38,159 nucleotides of DNA from Bacteroidota bacterium (GCA_023430465.1 JAEZAM010000071.1:1-38159), one strand, 5' to 3'; numbered from the stretch's first letter, positions 23,855-32,759 are shown. Translations and numbers: made by a program. Notes: generated by a model from the letters alone, not told the origin.

Positions 23855-24967
23855 TTACTGCCTTATATACAGGATAACATCGACGCGACGGTTGCTGCGC
23901 CTTCCTTCCGTAGTCTCGTTGGTATCAACAGGTTCCCTGCTGCCCGCGCCGCTCACCTTTGTAGGTTTAAGCGATAAATACGTGCATCGGGCAAGGTAAT
24001 TAGCAACTGCAATTGCCCGGTCGTGAGACAGTGGCAGGTTGATTTCATCTGATCCTGAGTTGTCGGTGTGTCCTCGAATTTCGATCGAGTCAATGGTTCG
24101 TCCTTTCAACTGCCGGCAAAAACTGTCCAGTAATGGGTATGAGTCGGGCAGAAGATCTTTTTTCCCCACGGCAAAAAATAAATCGGAGACGATCATTTTT
24201 TCCCTCCGGGAAATGGAGATCGGTTGCTCACGGTGGAGTGGCAGGGAAGGTTTATTACGCCGGTATTGGAGCGAGCGCATCAACATTTCGTGGCGTTCAT
24301 TTTCTGCATATATACGTTCACGTCCTTGCTGCCAGTCGGGGCATGGTATAGCATCGCGATCTATGGGAACGAGGCTTACATTATCGATGCTTATGAGGTG
24401 GGTATGAAACATGGGGAGGCCGGTGGCACCTGCCACATCCAGCTTTGCGAAATAGGCAATCGCGAGATAGGTTTCGCCGCCGCTTGCTGTATATATCAGG
24501 TCTGCATTCTGCCAGGACGAATCTGGGGCAAACCTGTTGCCATTGGTAAAGTAGAGAGAGGGTGCAAGGCGGTGGATGGGTTTTCGTTGCAGCAGCGGAT
24601 CCATTTCACTGAAAAACACACCCATGCTGTCGAGTAGTGGCCTGTATGCCTTCACCTGGAGGGAGAGTTTATATTGTTGCCCGGGGATGAGCGGACAGAC
24701 AAGTTCTGTTCGGAGAAAACTCCGGTAAAAAGGTTTTCGATCGTGTCCGGCATCAATGTATAAAAAATGTTTTCCTGCCGCCGCCCGCCGCGAATCATTG
24801 CCATATGAGCTTTGTGCCCGGCTGCTACTGATCCATGCTTCGGGCGCGCATTCCACCTGGTATTCTGTGCAGGTGTTTTCATCTTCAAAACCCCCATTTA
24901 ACAGGAGATCCTGGCCATGTACCAGTTGAATAGCAGATAGCAATAGTAACAGGGTGAAATACCGCAT
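23855..24967 (-). CDS. OmpA-like peptidoglycan-associated outer-membrane protein
   Basis: A 370-aa exported protein. Signal peptide about 1-19 (MRYFTLLLLLSAIQLVHGQ). Residues about 20-210 form a beta-rich domain beginning 'LLLNGGFEDENTC', a galactose-binding-like opening often seen in Bacteroidota. A short linker leads to an OmpA C-terminal domain (about 250-370) with 'IEIRGHTDNSGSDEINLPLS' and 'RRSNRRVDVILY', which binds peptidoglycan. The start at 24967 gives the signal peptide directly. It is divergent from the luciferase-like gene. The ligand of the N-terminal domain is unknown. Confidence 0.88.
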   Translation of the reverse strand: MRYFTLLLLLSAIQLVHGQDLLLNGGFEDENTCTEYQVECAPEAWISSSRAQSSYGNDSRRAAAGKHFLYIDAGHDRKPFYRSFLRTELVCPLIPGQQYKLSLQVKAYRPLLDSMGVFFSEMDPLLQRKPIHRLAPSLYFTNGNRFAPDSSWQNADLIYTASGGETYLAIAYFAKLDVAGATGLPMFHTHLISIDNVSLVPIDRDAIPCPDWQQGRERIYAENERHEMLMRSLQYRRNKPSLPLHREQPISISRREKMIVSDLFFAVGKKDLLPDSYPLLDSFCRQLKGRTIDSIEIRGHTDNSGSDEINLPLSHDRAIAVANYLARCTYLSLKPTKVSGAGSREPVDTNETTEGRRSNRRVDVILYIRQ

Positions 24968-25027
24968 CGCAATACAAAGATGGTGAAGGCGTGAGAACTT
25001 TTTTATCGCCGTCCTGTTCTTTAACAT

Positions 25028-26023
25028 ATGAAATTGAAATTAAGTGTGCTTGACCAGACCCCGATCCGCAAGGGCAGTAATGCGGGAGAATCACTACAGG
25101 AGTCTGTTGAACTGGCGCGGCTGGCGGATAAATTGGGATATCACCGATACTGGATCTCGGAACATCACAATACGAGTACGCTTGCGGCGGCGGCACCGGA
25201 GGTAATGATTGCGAGGCTGGCCGCGGAAACTACCAGGATAAGGTTTGGCTCCGGTGGGATCATGTTGCCCAATCATAGTTCGTTGAAAGTGGCGGAGAAT
25301 TTCAGGTTGCTCGAAGCAATGTACCCGGGCAGGATAGATCTTGGGATAGGCCGTGCGCCGGGCGGCGATCGTGCGACATCACAGTTGTTGAATCCCTCCA
25401 ATACGTTTGATCCGCAGGAGTATATCCGGCAGATAAATGAATTGAAGGCTTACCTCACGGACGATGTGTCGGATTACAATATGCATGGGAGGATACGCGC
25501 AATTCCTTCCATCGGGACAGCACCCGCGGTATGGGCGCTGACATCAAGCGGAGAAAGCGCTTACCTGGCGGCCCATTTTGGATTGGGGTTATCTTATGCC
25601 CAGTTCATCAATCCACTCGGCGGCCCGGAAGCCATAAAGATGTACCGGGAAAGATTCCGGCCTTCAGCGGCATTTCCGGAACCGGCAACGAATGTGGGCA
25701 TTTTTGCCTTTTGCTCTGATGATGAAGAGAAGGTGCGCCGGGCGGAGAAGATGTTTTATTACCGGTTGTTAAGTTTTGAGAAGGGCGAATTTAACCGGTT
25801 GTATGATTTCGAGGATATCCGGGACTACGATTTTACCGCAGCAGAAGAGCAGCGAAACCGGTATCATGCCGGTAGATTTCTCGTGGGAACGCCGGAAAAA
25901 ATGGCGCAGGGGTTGAGGGAACTGGCAGAGCGGTTTGATACGGATGAGATCGTGATTGCAACGTTCGCGGACCGGAAAGAGGACAGGTTGCGGTCGTATG
26001 AACTACTGGCGGGAGCCGTCTAA
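25028..26023 (+). CDS. Luciferase-like flavin-dependent oxidoreductase (MsnO8/YhbW type)
   Basis: A 331-aa LLM-class TIM-barrel flavoprotein. Family motifs: 'LSVLDQTPIRKG' at the N-terminus, 'YHRYWISEHHNT', 'FGSGGIMLPNHSSLKVAENF', 'MYPGRIDLGIGRAPGGD'. It is probably FMNH2-dependent, or binds FMN without known monooxygenase activity like E. coli YhbW. The substrate is not predictable from context. It converges on pepT across the palindromic repeat copy 2. Confidence 0.92.
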   Translation: MKLKLSVLDQTPIRKGSNAGESLQESVELARLADKLGYHRYWISEHHNTSTLAAAAPEVMIARLAAETTRIRFGSGGIMLPNHSSLKVAENFRLLEAMYPGRIDLGIGRAPGGDRATSQLLNPSNTFDPQEYIRQINELKAYLTDDVSDYNMHGRIRAIPSIGTAPAVWALTSSGESAYLAAHFGLGLSYAQFINPLGGPEAIKMYRERFRPSAAFPEPATNVGIFAFCSDDEEKVRRAEKMFYYRLLSFEKGEFNRLYDFEDIRDYDFTAAEEQRNRYHAGRFLVGTPEKMAQGLRELAERFDTDEIVIATFADRKEDRLRSYELLAGAV

Positions 26024-26027
26024 ACCC

Positions 26028-26070
26028 CGCAAAATCGAAAGTTGTCAACCTTTAAAAGGTTGACAACCTT
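26028..26070. repeat. Palindromic interspersed repeat, copy 2
   Basis: A 43-bp element in the 91-nt gap between the convergent luciferase-like and pepT genes. It reads CGCAAAATCGAAAG, then GTTGTCAACC, TTTAAAA, GGTTGACAACCTT, and is the reverse complement of copy 1 (18878-18920) except for one central base. At this site it could also act as a bidirectional terminator hairpin. Confidence 0.85.
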
Positions 26071-26114
26071 ATACGCGTAGGGTGTGCCAGAAGAAGGAAA
26101 AACACCACCGCCAA

Positions 26115-27371
26115 TCACTCCTTCCCCCCTCGCTCCTCCCAAATCTGTACCAGATTCACCAGTGTTTCCACCGCCTTATTCATGTCCTGCACACTTACAT
26201 GCTCCAATTTGGAATGTATCGCCTGCATCCCCGTAAATATATTCGGGCAGGGCAAACCCATATAAGATAACCTGCTTCCGTCGGTCCCACCACGTATGCT
26301 CTCCATCTTCACCTCCATTCCCGCACGCCGGATCGCCTCTTTCGCATACTCCGTCACCTGTGGATGCTGATCCAGCACTTCTTTCATATTCCGGTATTGC
26401 TCGCTCACAATATACTCTACAGTAGCGCCGGGGTAGATCCGCACCGTTTCCTCCACCAGCGTCCGCAAAAAATCCTCCTTCTTCTTCAAGCCTGCCACTT
26501 CAAAATCACGGATGATAAACTCCATCACACATCTCTCCGCTATCCCTTCGATGTGTACCGGATGTATGAAGCCCCTGCGTCCTTCTGTACTCTCCGGACT
26601 CAGCCGGTCCTTGGGTAGCGCCTCCAGTATCTCACCCGCAATCTTCATGGCATTTACCATCTTGCCTTTTGCATACCCGGGATGGGCTATTACGCCGTTT
26701 ATAATCACCTTCACGCCATCCGCACTAAACGTCTCATCTTCCAGGCTCCCTGCCTCTCCTCCATCGAGCGTATATGCATACCGCGCGCCGGTTCGGCCCA
26801 CATCAAATTTCGCCGTGCCCTTTCCCACCTCTTCATCAGGAGTAAACACAATTGCAATGCGACCATGCTTTACGTCCGGATGTTTCACCAGGTAATTGGC
26901 AAGATCCATGATGATGGCCACCCCGGCCTTGTCATCTGCACCAAGCAACGTTTTGCCGCTGGCCGTAATGATGTCATTCCCAAACTGCTTCTCCAGGTAG
27001 GGATGCTCGGACAGACGCAGCACCTGCGTGGCATCATCCGGTAACACAATATCCTGCCCCTGGTAATTCTTATGCAACAATGGCCTGACACCTGAACCAC
27101 TGCAGTCCGGCGCAGTATCCACATGCGCACAAAAACAGATGCAGGGTATATCCTTTTCAGTGTTCGACGGAATAGTTGCATATACATATCCATACTCATC
27201 CAGCACCGCATCCGCAATCCCCACCTGATGAAGTTCTTCAACGAGTAATCTGCTCAGATCTTTCTGTTTCTCTGTTGTAGGTTGTGACGATGATTGCGGA
27301 TCACTTTGCGTGTCAATCTGCACATACCGCATAAATCGTTCGGCGGTCGTATAACTGTATCCGGTGGACAT
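26115..27371 (-). CDS. pepT: Peptidase T (tripeptide aminopeptidase)
   Basis: A 418-aa M20B metallopeptidase. The di-zinc site is visible as 'HVDTAPD', 'LGADDKAGVA', 'FTPDEEVGKG' and 'FTLDGG'-like 'YTLDGGEAGSLE', and the C-terminal His lies in 'MQAIHSKLEHV'. It cleaves the N-terminal residue of tripeptides in the cytoplasm. The start at 27371 was chosen because it begins at the family N-terminus; the 23-residue upstream extension overlaps the inverted repeat that follows the FKBP gene. Confidence 0.95.
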   Translation of the reverse strand: MSTGYSYTTAERFMRYVQIDTQSDPQSSSQPTTEKQKDLSRLLVEELHQVGIADAVLDEYGYVYATIPSNTEKDIPCICFCAHVDTAPDCSGSGVRPLLHKNYQGQDIVLPDDATQVLRLSEHPYLEKQFGNDIITASGKTLLGADDKAGVAIIMDLANYLVKHPDVKHGRIAIVFTPDEEVGKGTAKFDVGRTGARYAYTLDGGEAGSLEDETFSADGVKVIINGVIAHPGYAKGKMVNAMKIAGEILEALPKDRLSPESTEGRRGFIHPVHIEGIAERCVMEFIIRDFEVAGLKKKEDFLRTLVEETVRIYPGATVEYIVSEQYRNMKEVLDQHPQVTEYAKEAIRRAGMEVKMESIRGGTDGSRLSYMGLPCPNIFTGMQAIHSKLEHVSVQDMNKAVETLVNLVQIWEERGGKE

Positions 27372-27409
27372 GTTCCTGAATTTTTGGGTTCGTAAGGTAC
27401 ACAAACTAA

Positions 27410-27441
27410 AATGGTTTGCAGCGTTAAAACTGCAAACCATT
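27410..27441 (-). terminator. Perfect 12-bp inverted repeat, probable terminator of the FKBP gene
   Basis: AATGGTTTGCAG and CTGCAAACCATT form 12-bp perfect arms with an 8-nt loop (CGTTAAAA). On the minus strand the stem is followed by TTTAGTTTG, a partial T-run. It lies 35 nt after the FKBP stop and 39 nt before the pepT start, so it could be a terminator, an attenuator or an operator. Confidence 0.6.
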
Positions 27442-27475
27442 CGTTTAATAAATTATCGCTCCAATGCCTTTGCGA

Positions 27476-27931
27476 TCATGGCATGATGATCAGCGGCTTA
27501 CTGCCTACTATCTCTACCAACTCAAGATCGAAGGTCAGATCCTGGCCGGCAAGGGGGTGATTCGCATCAAGCACCACCACATCTTCCTTTATCTCAACGA
27601 TCACCACCTGGAACTGCTGGCCCTGCCCATCGCTCATCGCCAATGGCATGCCTACTTCAAGCTCCATATCTTTCGGGAAACGATCCTTCGGCATCTCGAT
27701 CACCATGTCCGGACTCTTTGGTCCATACGCTTCTGCGAATGGAATATTGATGGTCTTCTTTTCTCCCACACTCATACCTGTCACGCCATCATCAAAACCT
27801 TTTATCACCATTCCACTCCCCACCTCAAACTCCAATGGCTCACGACCTTCGGATTTATCAAATGTTTCACCGTTATCCAGTTTACCGTGATAATGTACTT
27901 TTACCTTATCACCATTTTTTACCTGTTGCAT
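27476..27931 (-). CDS. SlyD-like FKBP-type peptidyl-prolyl isomerase
   Basis: A 151-aa FKBP with inserted chaperone (IF) domain as in SlyD. FKBP strands 'VKVHYHGKLDNGETFDKS' and 'PLEFEVGSGMVIKGFDDGV' come first, the IF domain spans about residues 70-120, and the C-terminal 'NHPLAGQDLTFDLELVEI' is typical. The metal-binding His/Cys-rich tail of E. coli SlyD is absent. It catalyses cis-trans isomerisation at proline and assists folding. A -7-like TACCTTCG (one mismatch) lies 29 nt upstream. Confidence 0.94.
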   Translation of the reverse strand: MQQVKNGDKVKVHYHGKLDNGETFDKSEGREPLEFEVGSGMVIKGFDDGVTGMSVGEKKTINIPFAEAYGPKSPDMVIEMPKDRFPKDMELEVGMPLAMSDGQGQQFQVVIVEIKEDVVVLDANHPLAGQDLTFDLELVEIVGSKPLIIMP

Positions 27932-28059
27932 GTTCAGTTTTTATGCTGTTATCAATGTCCGAAGGTAGACCATTTCATCTAATGCAACCGCTTAAATATT
28001 TCATCTCGTCTTCTGCCTGAATTCGATTATTTTACTTTTTTTATTGATATACTTCTGCC

Positions 28060-29325
28060 ATGAAATCATTGCTAATTGCCTGTTCAGTTGTTTTATTTTC
28101 CTGCTTCTCTCTAAACGCGCAACCGGGTGATGCCAGCCGCGTCATTCCCGCCGCCGAGCGTATGTCGGTCTACCTGCCGCTTCTTAAAGGAAAACGGGTT
28201 GGTGTTTTTGCCAACCAGACTTCGATGGTTGGTAACACCCACCTGGTCGATACACTGAAAAAATCCGGAGTGGATATCAAGGTCATCTTCGGCCCGGAAC
28301 ATGGATTCCGCGGCACCGCCGATGCAGGTGAGAAGATTGGTAACTATACAGATGATCAAACAGGTATTCCGGTGGTTTCGCTATACGGCAGCAAACGCAG
28401 GCCCAGCGCGGATGACGTGAAGGATGTGGACGTACTCCTCTTCGATATCCAGGACGTTGGAGTTCGTTTCTATACGTACATTTCTTCCCTGCAGGAATTC
28501 ATGGAAGCAGCCTTTGAAATGGGCAAACCACTGATGTTGCTTGATCGTCCCAATCCAAATGGTCACTACATTGACGGGCCTGTCCTGGACATGAAATTCA
28601 AATCATTTGTCGGCATGCAGCCCGTTCCCGTCGTATACGGAATGACCATTGCCGAATATGCCATGATGATCGCCGGGGAAAAATGGCTGAGTGAAAAAGC
28701 AAATGCCAGGTATGATTTTTACCGCAATGCGGCACAGAACTCACCTGATACGCCCTTCCATTTCCAGGTCATCAAAAACGCTAATTACACCCATAGCAGC
28801 CGCTATGTTTTACCGGTAAAACCATCACCCAATTTACCGAACATCCAATCGATCTACTTATACCCCTCCACCTGCTTTTTTGAAGGCACCGTGCTCAGCG
28901 AGGGCCGCGGAACCGACAAACCCTTCCAGGTTTTTGGGCATCCGTCCCTCCCATCCACTCTTTATTCATTCACCCCCAACCCCAACCCAGGGGCTAAAAG
29001 TTCCAAGCTATATGGGAAGCGTTGCTATGGCTGGGACCTTAGCGGTTCAGTGGATGAGGTCACCCAGCGCGTTGGCAATAAAGTTCAGTTGAAATGGCTG
29101 ATCGATGCCTACCGCCTCTTCCCTAACAAGGACAGCTTCTTCATCCTCCCCAAGTCAGGCAAGATGGAAGAATCATTCTTCAACAAACTGGCAGGCAACA
29201 ATCAGTTATGGCAGCAGATCAAAGCGGGTACGCATGAAAATGAAATTCGCGCAAGCTGGCAGACTGATCTGAACAGATTTAAATCAATCCGGAAAAAATA
29301 CCTGCTATATCCGGACTTCGAATGA
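28060..29325 (+). CDS. DUF1343 / NamZ-like exo-beta-N-acetylmuramidase
   Basis: A 421-aa exported protein with signal peptide about 1-20 (MKSLLIACSVVLFSCFSLNA). It belongs to the DUF1343 family, whose Bacillus member NamZ releases N-acetylmuramic acid from the non-reducing end of peptidoglycan fragments. Family motifs are 'GKRVGVFANQTSMV', 'FGPEHGFRGTADAGE', 'LFDIQDVGVRFYTYIS', 'LLDRPNPNG' and 'FEGTVLSEGRGTDKPF'. A likely role is in cell-wall turnover or use of muropeptides in the periplasm. A degenerate -7 box (TACTTCTG) ends 2 nt before the start. Next downstream, fmt has its own promoter. Confidence 0.93.
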   Translation: MKSLLIACSVVLFSCFSLNAQPGDASRVIPAAERMSVYLPLLKGKRVGVFANQTSMVGNTHLVDTLKKSGVDIKVIFGPEHGFRGTADAGEKIGNYTDDQTGIPVVSLYGSKRRPSADDVKDVDVLLFDIQDVGVRFYTYISSLQEFMEAAFEMGKPLMLLDRPNPNGHYIDGPVLDMKFKSFVGMQPVPVVYGMTIAEYAMMIAGEKWLSEKANARYDFYRNAAQNSPDTPFHFQVIKNANYTHSSRYVLPVKPSPNLPNIQSIYLYPSTCFFEGTVLSEGRGTDKPFQVFGHPSLPSTLYSFTPNPNPGAKSSKLYGKRCYGWDLSGSVDEVTQRVGNKVQLKWLIDAYRLFPNKDSFFILPKSGKMEESFFNKLAGNNQLWQQIKAGTHENEIRASWQTDLNRFKSIRKKYLLYPDFE

Positions 29326-29348
29326 TCGGCTAAACACCGTCAAGGTTT

Positions 29349-29356
29349 TACCTTTG
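29349..29356 (+). promoter_or_regulatory. Predicted -7 box of fmt
   Basis: TACCTTTG followed by C matches TAnnTTTGC and ends 4 nt before the fmt ATG at 29361, predicting a leaderless transcript. Confidence 0.5.
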
Positions 29357-29360
29357 CGCC

Positions 29361-30308
29361 ATGCATACTACCCGCTCTCTTGCTGATCTGCGCATCGTAT
29401 TCATGGGAACACCGGAGTTTGCCGTGGCAAGCCTAAAAGCTCTGCTTGATGCCGGCGCAAATGTTGTGGGCGTCATCACCGCCCCCGATAAGCCCGCGGG
29501 TCGTGGGTTGCAACTCAGCCAGAGCGCTGTGAAAAAATTTGCAGTGGAACGAGGTTTGCATCTTCTCCAACCTGACAAACTAAAAGATCCCGGATTCATT
29601 TCACAACTCCGCGAACTGCGCGCCGATGTGCAGGTGGTGGTTGCTTTTCGCATGTTGCCCGAAATAGTATGGAATATGCCGCCGATGGGTACTGTCAACG
29701 TACATGGTTCCCTGCTGCCCGATTATCGTGGTGCTGCACCGATCAACTGGGCCATCATAAATGGAGATGAAACAACCGGTGTCACCACCTTCCGCCTGAA
29801 ACATGAGATCGATACAGGAGATGTTCTTTTACAGGAAGCCATACCCATCAGCAATGATGATACCGCCGGCGAAGTGCATGACCGAATGAAAGAGGTGGGT
29901 GCTGCCGTGCTCGTACGGACCCTTGAAGGACTCGCAGCCGGTACCATCCATGAAACACCACAGGACCTGTCTGCGGCGGCACGGCATGCTCCGAAACTGT
30001 TCACAGAACATTGCCGGATCGACTTCACCAAGTCTGTGGACCGGGTTCATAATGTGGTCCGTGGTTTATCCCCGTTCCCTGGAGCATTCACCACGCTTCA
30101 TGGTAAAACCCTGAAGATATACAAGAGCTCAAAACAAAATGGAACAACGGATGTGTTGCCCGGTACAGTAATGTCTGACCAGCGCAGCTTTCTGAAGTTC
30201 GCGTGCAGCGATGGTTACCTGCTGGTGCACGAACTTCAACTGGAAGGAAAAAAGAAAATGAAAATTGACGAGTTCCTCCGGGGTTACCGGTTTCCGGCAG
30301 ATCAATAG
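29361..30308 (+). CDS. fmt: Methionyl-tRNA formyltransferase
   Basis: A 315-aa Fmt with the formyl-transfer domain motifs 'IVFMGTPEFAVASL', 'NVHGSLLPDYRGAAPI' (catalytic Asn/His environment) and 'HEIDTGDVL', and a C-terminal tRNA-binding OB-like domain ('HNVVRGLSPFPGAFT'). It formylates initiator Met-tRNA using 10-formyl-tetrahydrofolate. Its 3' end overlaps the convergent LysM gene by 7 nt. Confidence 0.96.
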   Translation: MHTTRSLADLRIVFMGTPEFAVASLKALLDAGANVVGVITAPDKPAGRGLQLSQSAVKKFAVERGLHLLQPDKLKDPGFISQLRELRADVQVVVAFRMLPEIVWNMPPMGTVNVHGSLLPDYRGAAPINWAIINGDETTGVTTFRLKHEIDTGDVLLQEAIPISNDDTAGEVHDRMKEVGAAVLVRTLEGLAAGTIHETPQDLSAAARHAPKLFTEHCRIDFTKSVDRVHNVVRGLSPFPGAFTTLHGKTLKIYKSSKQNGTTDVLPGTVMSDQRSFLKFACSDGYLLVHELQLEGKKKMKIDEFLRGYRFPADQ

Positions 30309-31279
30309 TTGATCTTTACGATAAATTTTTCCGTTTCCGTAATTCCAAGTGCAGAAGCAGCAGCACTGCTGATGCGAATGCCCAGTCCCTGGTTTTGGCG
30401 AATGCCATTCATCTCACCAAGCACCTTTGCATAAACGATCCTGTTATTGTCGGGATTGGTGATCCTGACAATACTGCCCGTAGGAACATCATCGATCAGG
30501 AGATAAAATTTGGCATCCTGCCAGCCGCTGATGGTCTTGAAGATGCCACCAGTCACGGTGTTCTGCCGGCTAGCAGGCGTCGCCTTGACCTGTTGAAGAA
30601 AATCTGCTTTGAAAAAGCCTTCATCCCCGGCAGCGGAAACAGGCGCAGGGGCCGGTTCCTGCCTTGGCGTAACAACAGGTTTATTCGTTGCTACCGGTTT
30701 GTCCGCTTCCTTTACCGTTGGCGGGGCAGGCTCATTGGATACGGGGGCCGGGGTTTGAGTAACAGGTGGGGCTGCTTGCGCGACCTGCTTTTCCGGGGTC
30801 ACGACAGGAGCGCGATTTGCCAGGTTCGCAGATTCCGGACTATTGAGATAACCTACGATCAATTTGTTTCCTGGGCGAAGCACATCACTGGTCAATTTAT
30901 TCCACTGGCGGATAGAGGCCAGCGAAAGTTTTCGGTGGGCATTGCTCACCTTCATCAGCCCTTCCCCTTCGCCTACCGTATAATAGATGGGTACGCCCTT
31001 AGTGGATTTTTGGTTGAAATTGGTATCCGTCAGCGGGACCTGGATCACCTGGCCAATCGTCAGGCCGGCGTTCAGGTCGACCTTATTGAATGCGGCAAGA
31101 TGTTTTGGATGAACATTGTACAGGCGACCGATGGAGTACAAACCTTCTTTGGCGGACACGGCATGTTCAAGATACATCCTGGAATCCTGGTGCCGGACCA
31201 TCAGCTCCGGACCCTGGGAAAAGCCGGGGAGCATTGCAAATAATACAAAAGCCAAAAGGAGGATGTGGTTCTTCATCAT
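30302..31279 (-). CDS. LysM-domain protein with C-terminal RlpA/DPBB-like domain
   Basis: A 325-aa exported protein. Signal peptide about 1-22 (MMKNHILLLAFVLFAMLPGF). Two LysM peptidoglycan-binding repeats (about 37-83, 'EGLYSIGRLYNVHPKHLAAF'; about 98-142, 'GEGLMKVSNAHRKL') are followed by a Pro/Ala/Val-rich linker (about 150-230). The C-terminal domain (about 240-325, 'GSIVRITNPDNNRIVYAKVL', ending 'LGITETEKFIVKINY') resembles a double-psi beta-barrel as in RlpA. It is probably a periplasmic wall-binding protein; lytic activity is not assured. Start is one of two adjacent ATGs (31279 or 31276). It converges on fmt with a 7-nt overlap. Confidence 0.86.
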   Translation of the reverse strand: MMKNHILLLAFVLFAMLPGFSQGPELMVRHQDSRMYLEHAVSAKEGLYSIGRLYNVHPKHLAAFNKVDLNAGLTIGQVIQVPLTDTNFNQKSTKGVPIYYTVGEGEGLMKVSNAHRKLSLASIRQWNKLTSDVLRPGNKLIVGYLNSPESANLANRAPVVTPEKQVAQAAPPVTQTPAPVSNEPAPPTVKEADKPVATNKPVVTPRQEPAPAPVSAAGDEGFFKADFLQQVKATPASRQNTVTGGIFKTISGWQDAKFYLLIDDVPTGSIVRITNPDNNRIVYAKVLGEMNGIRQNQGLGIRISSAAASALGITETEKFIVKINY

Positions 31280-31330
31280 GACAATGTTTGGGTACAAAGA
31301 TGTAACATTTTCGGCAGGATTCGACACAAC

Positions 31331-32707
31331 TTATTTATCCTTCAATATGCGTAACTCCTTTGGGTAGTAATTGTTTATACGATTTGGCAAAACATTTACC
31401 CAACCCAGTGGCCTGTCCATATATTTGACGAGCTGCCAGCCTTTGCCATTGGTGTTAATGCTAACGTCCTTTCGTTGCAGGTAGGCAATGGCCTGCGGCA
31501 AATCAAGATCAATACCGGGTAATGCCCTATCCAGGTGTATGCTCATGGCCAGGGAATGGTTTGGTACGATCTTGTCGCGCATCAGCTCCCCTACCCTTAT
31601 GCCTGAATGTATAACCCTCAGTCGTTCGAGAATGATCGCCATATCATTTGCCACTGCTGATGGCCAAGCGTAGAGATCATTTTCATGTTGCACAAATCTC
31701 CAGTCGCGATTTTCCAGGAAGCGGGCCGCCAGGGCAGCACCAGTTCTGGCTGCGGCATTGAGCCGCCCCGGCCGTAGGTTGCTGGTCTCTCCGCCTGCTG
31801 GTTTCTGCACACAGGCCATGAAAAACCCTTCACCGGCTGCTTTGTCGGGCCAGAACCGATAGCCACCCTGGCTTTCTGTAATTCCCCAGTCGGCATTCAG
31901 AAGAATTTGCCGAACCTCCGCATTCATTTCCCTGACCAGCCAGTTTTTTATATCCTCATTTTCTGCGGTGGAGTATGAACAGGTCGAGTAAATCAGCAGT
32001 CCACCGGGTTTGAGTGCTGGCCAGGCATCGGCGAGGATGCGTTGTTGCCGCTGTGCGCACAGTGTTACATTATTAAGACTCCACTCGGTAATAGCTTCGG
32101 GATCTTTTCTGAACAGACCACTGCCACTGCAGGGGGCATCCGCGACAATGATATCAAAGAAGCCGGGAAGACGCGAGAGGTCGCGGGGATCATTATTGGT
32201 CACCAGAAATTCAGGCCTGCCCCAGCGTGTGAGATTATCAGCCAGGATATTTGCCCGGCCCCGGATTACCTCATTGCTGACAAGCAAACTGTCCTGCGGC
32301 AGCAGGGAGATCAGGTGTGTTGATTTTCCCCCCGGGGCCGCGGAGAGATCCAGCACACGAAGCGGGCGGTCTGTGGGCGCCAATTGCGTGATGGCCTGTT
32401 CGAGAAACATGCTGCTTGCTTCCTGCACATAATAGCCACCTGCATGAAGAAGTGGATCAAAGGTGAATGATGGCCTTGGGCTCAGGTAAAACCCCGTACG
32501 CGACCAGGGAACTGCCTCGAGGGTGGCCGTGGTGTCACCAAATGGATAGTCGCCCCCATGCTGTACCGGTTGCATATCCGTTTTCAACGGGTTGAACCGC
32601 ACGGAGGTCAGCCGTTTCGACGACCGATGCACTTCGATAAAAGCTTCAGGGTTGTATCCCGGTGTCCCCTGCAATGAATCAAGTAAACTTTGAGGTAACT
32701 CCGGCAT
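31331..32707 (-). CDS. RsmF/NSUN-type RNA (cytosine-C5) methyltransferase
   Basis: A 458-aa NOL1/NOP2/Sun-family methyltransferase. SAM motif 'DLSAAPGGKSTHL' (about 120-132), first catalytic-site Cys193 in 'ADAPCSGSGLF', and nucleophile Cys243 in 'STCSYSTAEN'. The C-terminal extension (about 290-458) with 'DRPLGWVN' corresponds to the RsmF-type PUA-like tail, so the likely target is 16S rRNA cytosine 1407 or an equivalent site. It is followed by the LysM gene (51 nt), and the pnt operon ends just upstream. Confidence 0.93.
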   Translation of the reverse strand: MPELPQSLLDSLQGTPGYNPEAFIEVHRSSKRLTSVRFNPLKTDMQPVQHGGDYPFGDTTATLEAVPWSRTGFYLSPRPSFTFDPLLHAGGYYVQEASSMFLEQAITQLAPTDRPLRVLDLSAAPGGKSTHLISLLPQDSLLVSNEVIRGRANILADNLTRWGRPEFLVTNNDPRDLSRLPGFFDIIVADAPCSGSGLFRKDPEAITEWSLNNVTLCAQRQQRILADAWPALKPGGLLIYSTCSYSTAENEDIKNWLVREMNAEVRQILLNADWGITESQGGYRFWPDKAAGEGFFMACVQKPAGGETSNLRPGRLNAAARTGAALAARFLENRDWRFVQHENDLYAWPSAVANDMAIILERLRVIHSGIRVGELMRDKIVPNHSLAMSIHLDRALPGIDLDLPQAIAYLQRKDVSINTNGKGWQLVKYMDRPLGWVNVLPNRINNYYPKELRILKDK

Positions 32708-32759
32708 ACGTCTAAAGATGAGGAACTTAATGGAAATAAATCATCCGATTGTATATGAA

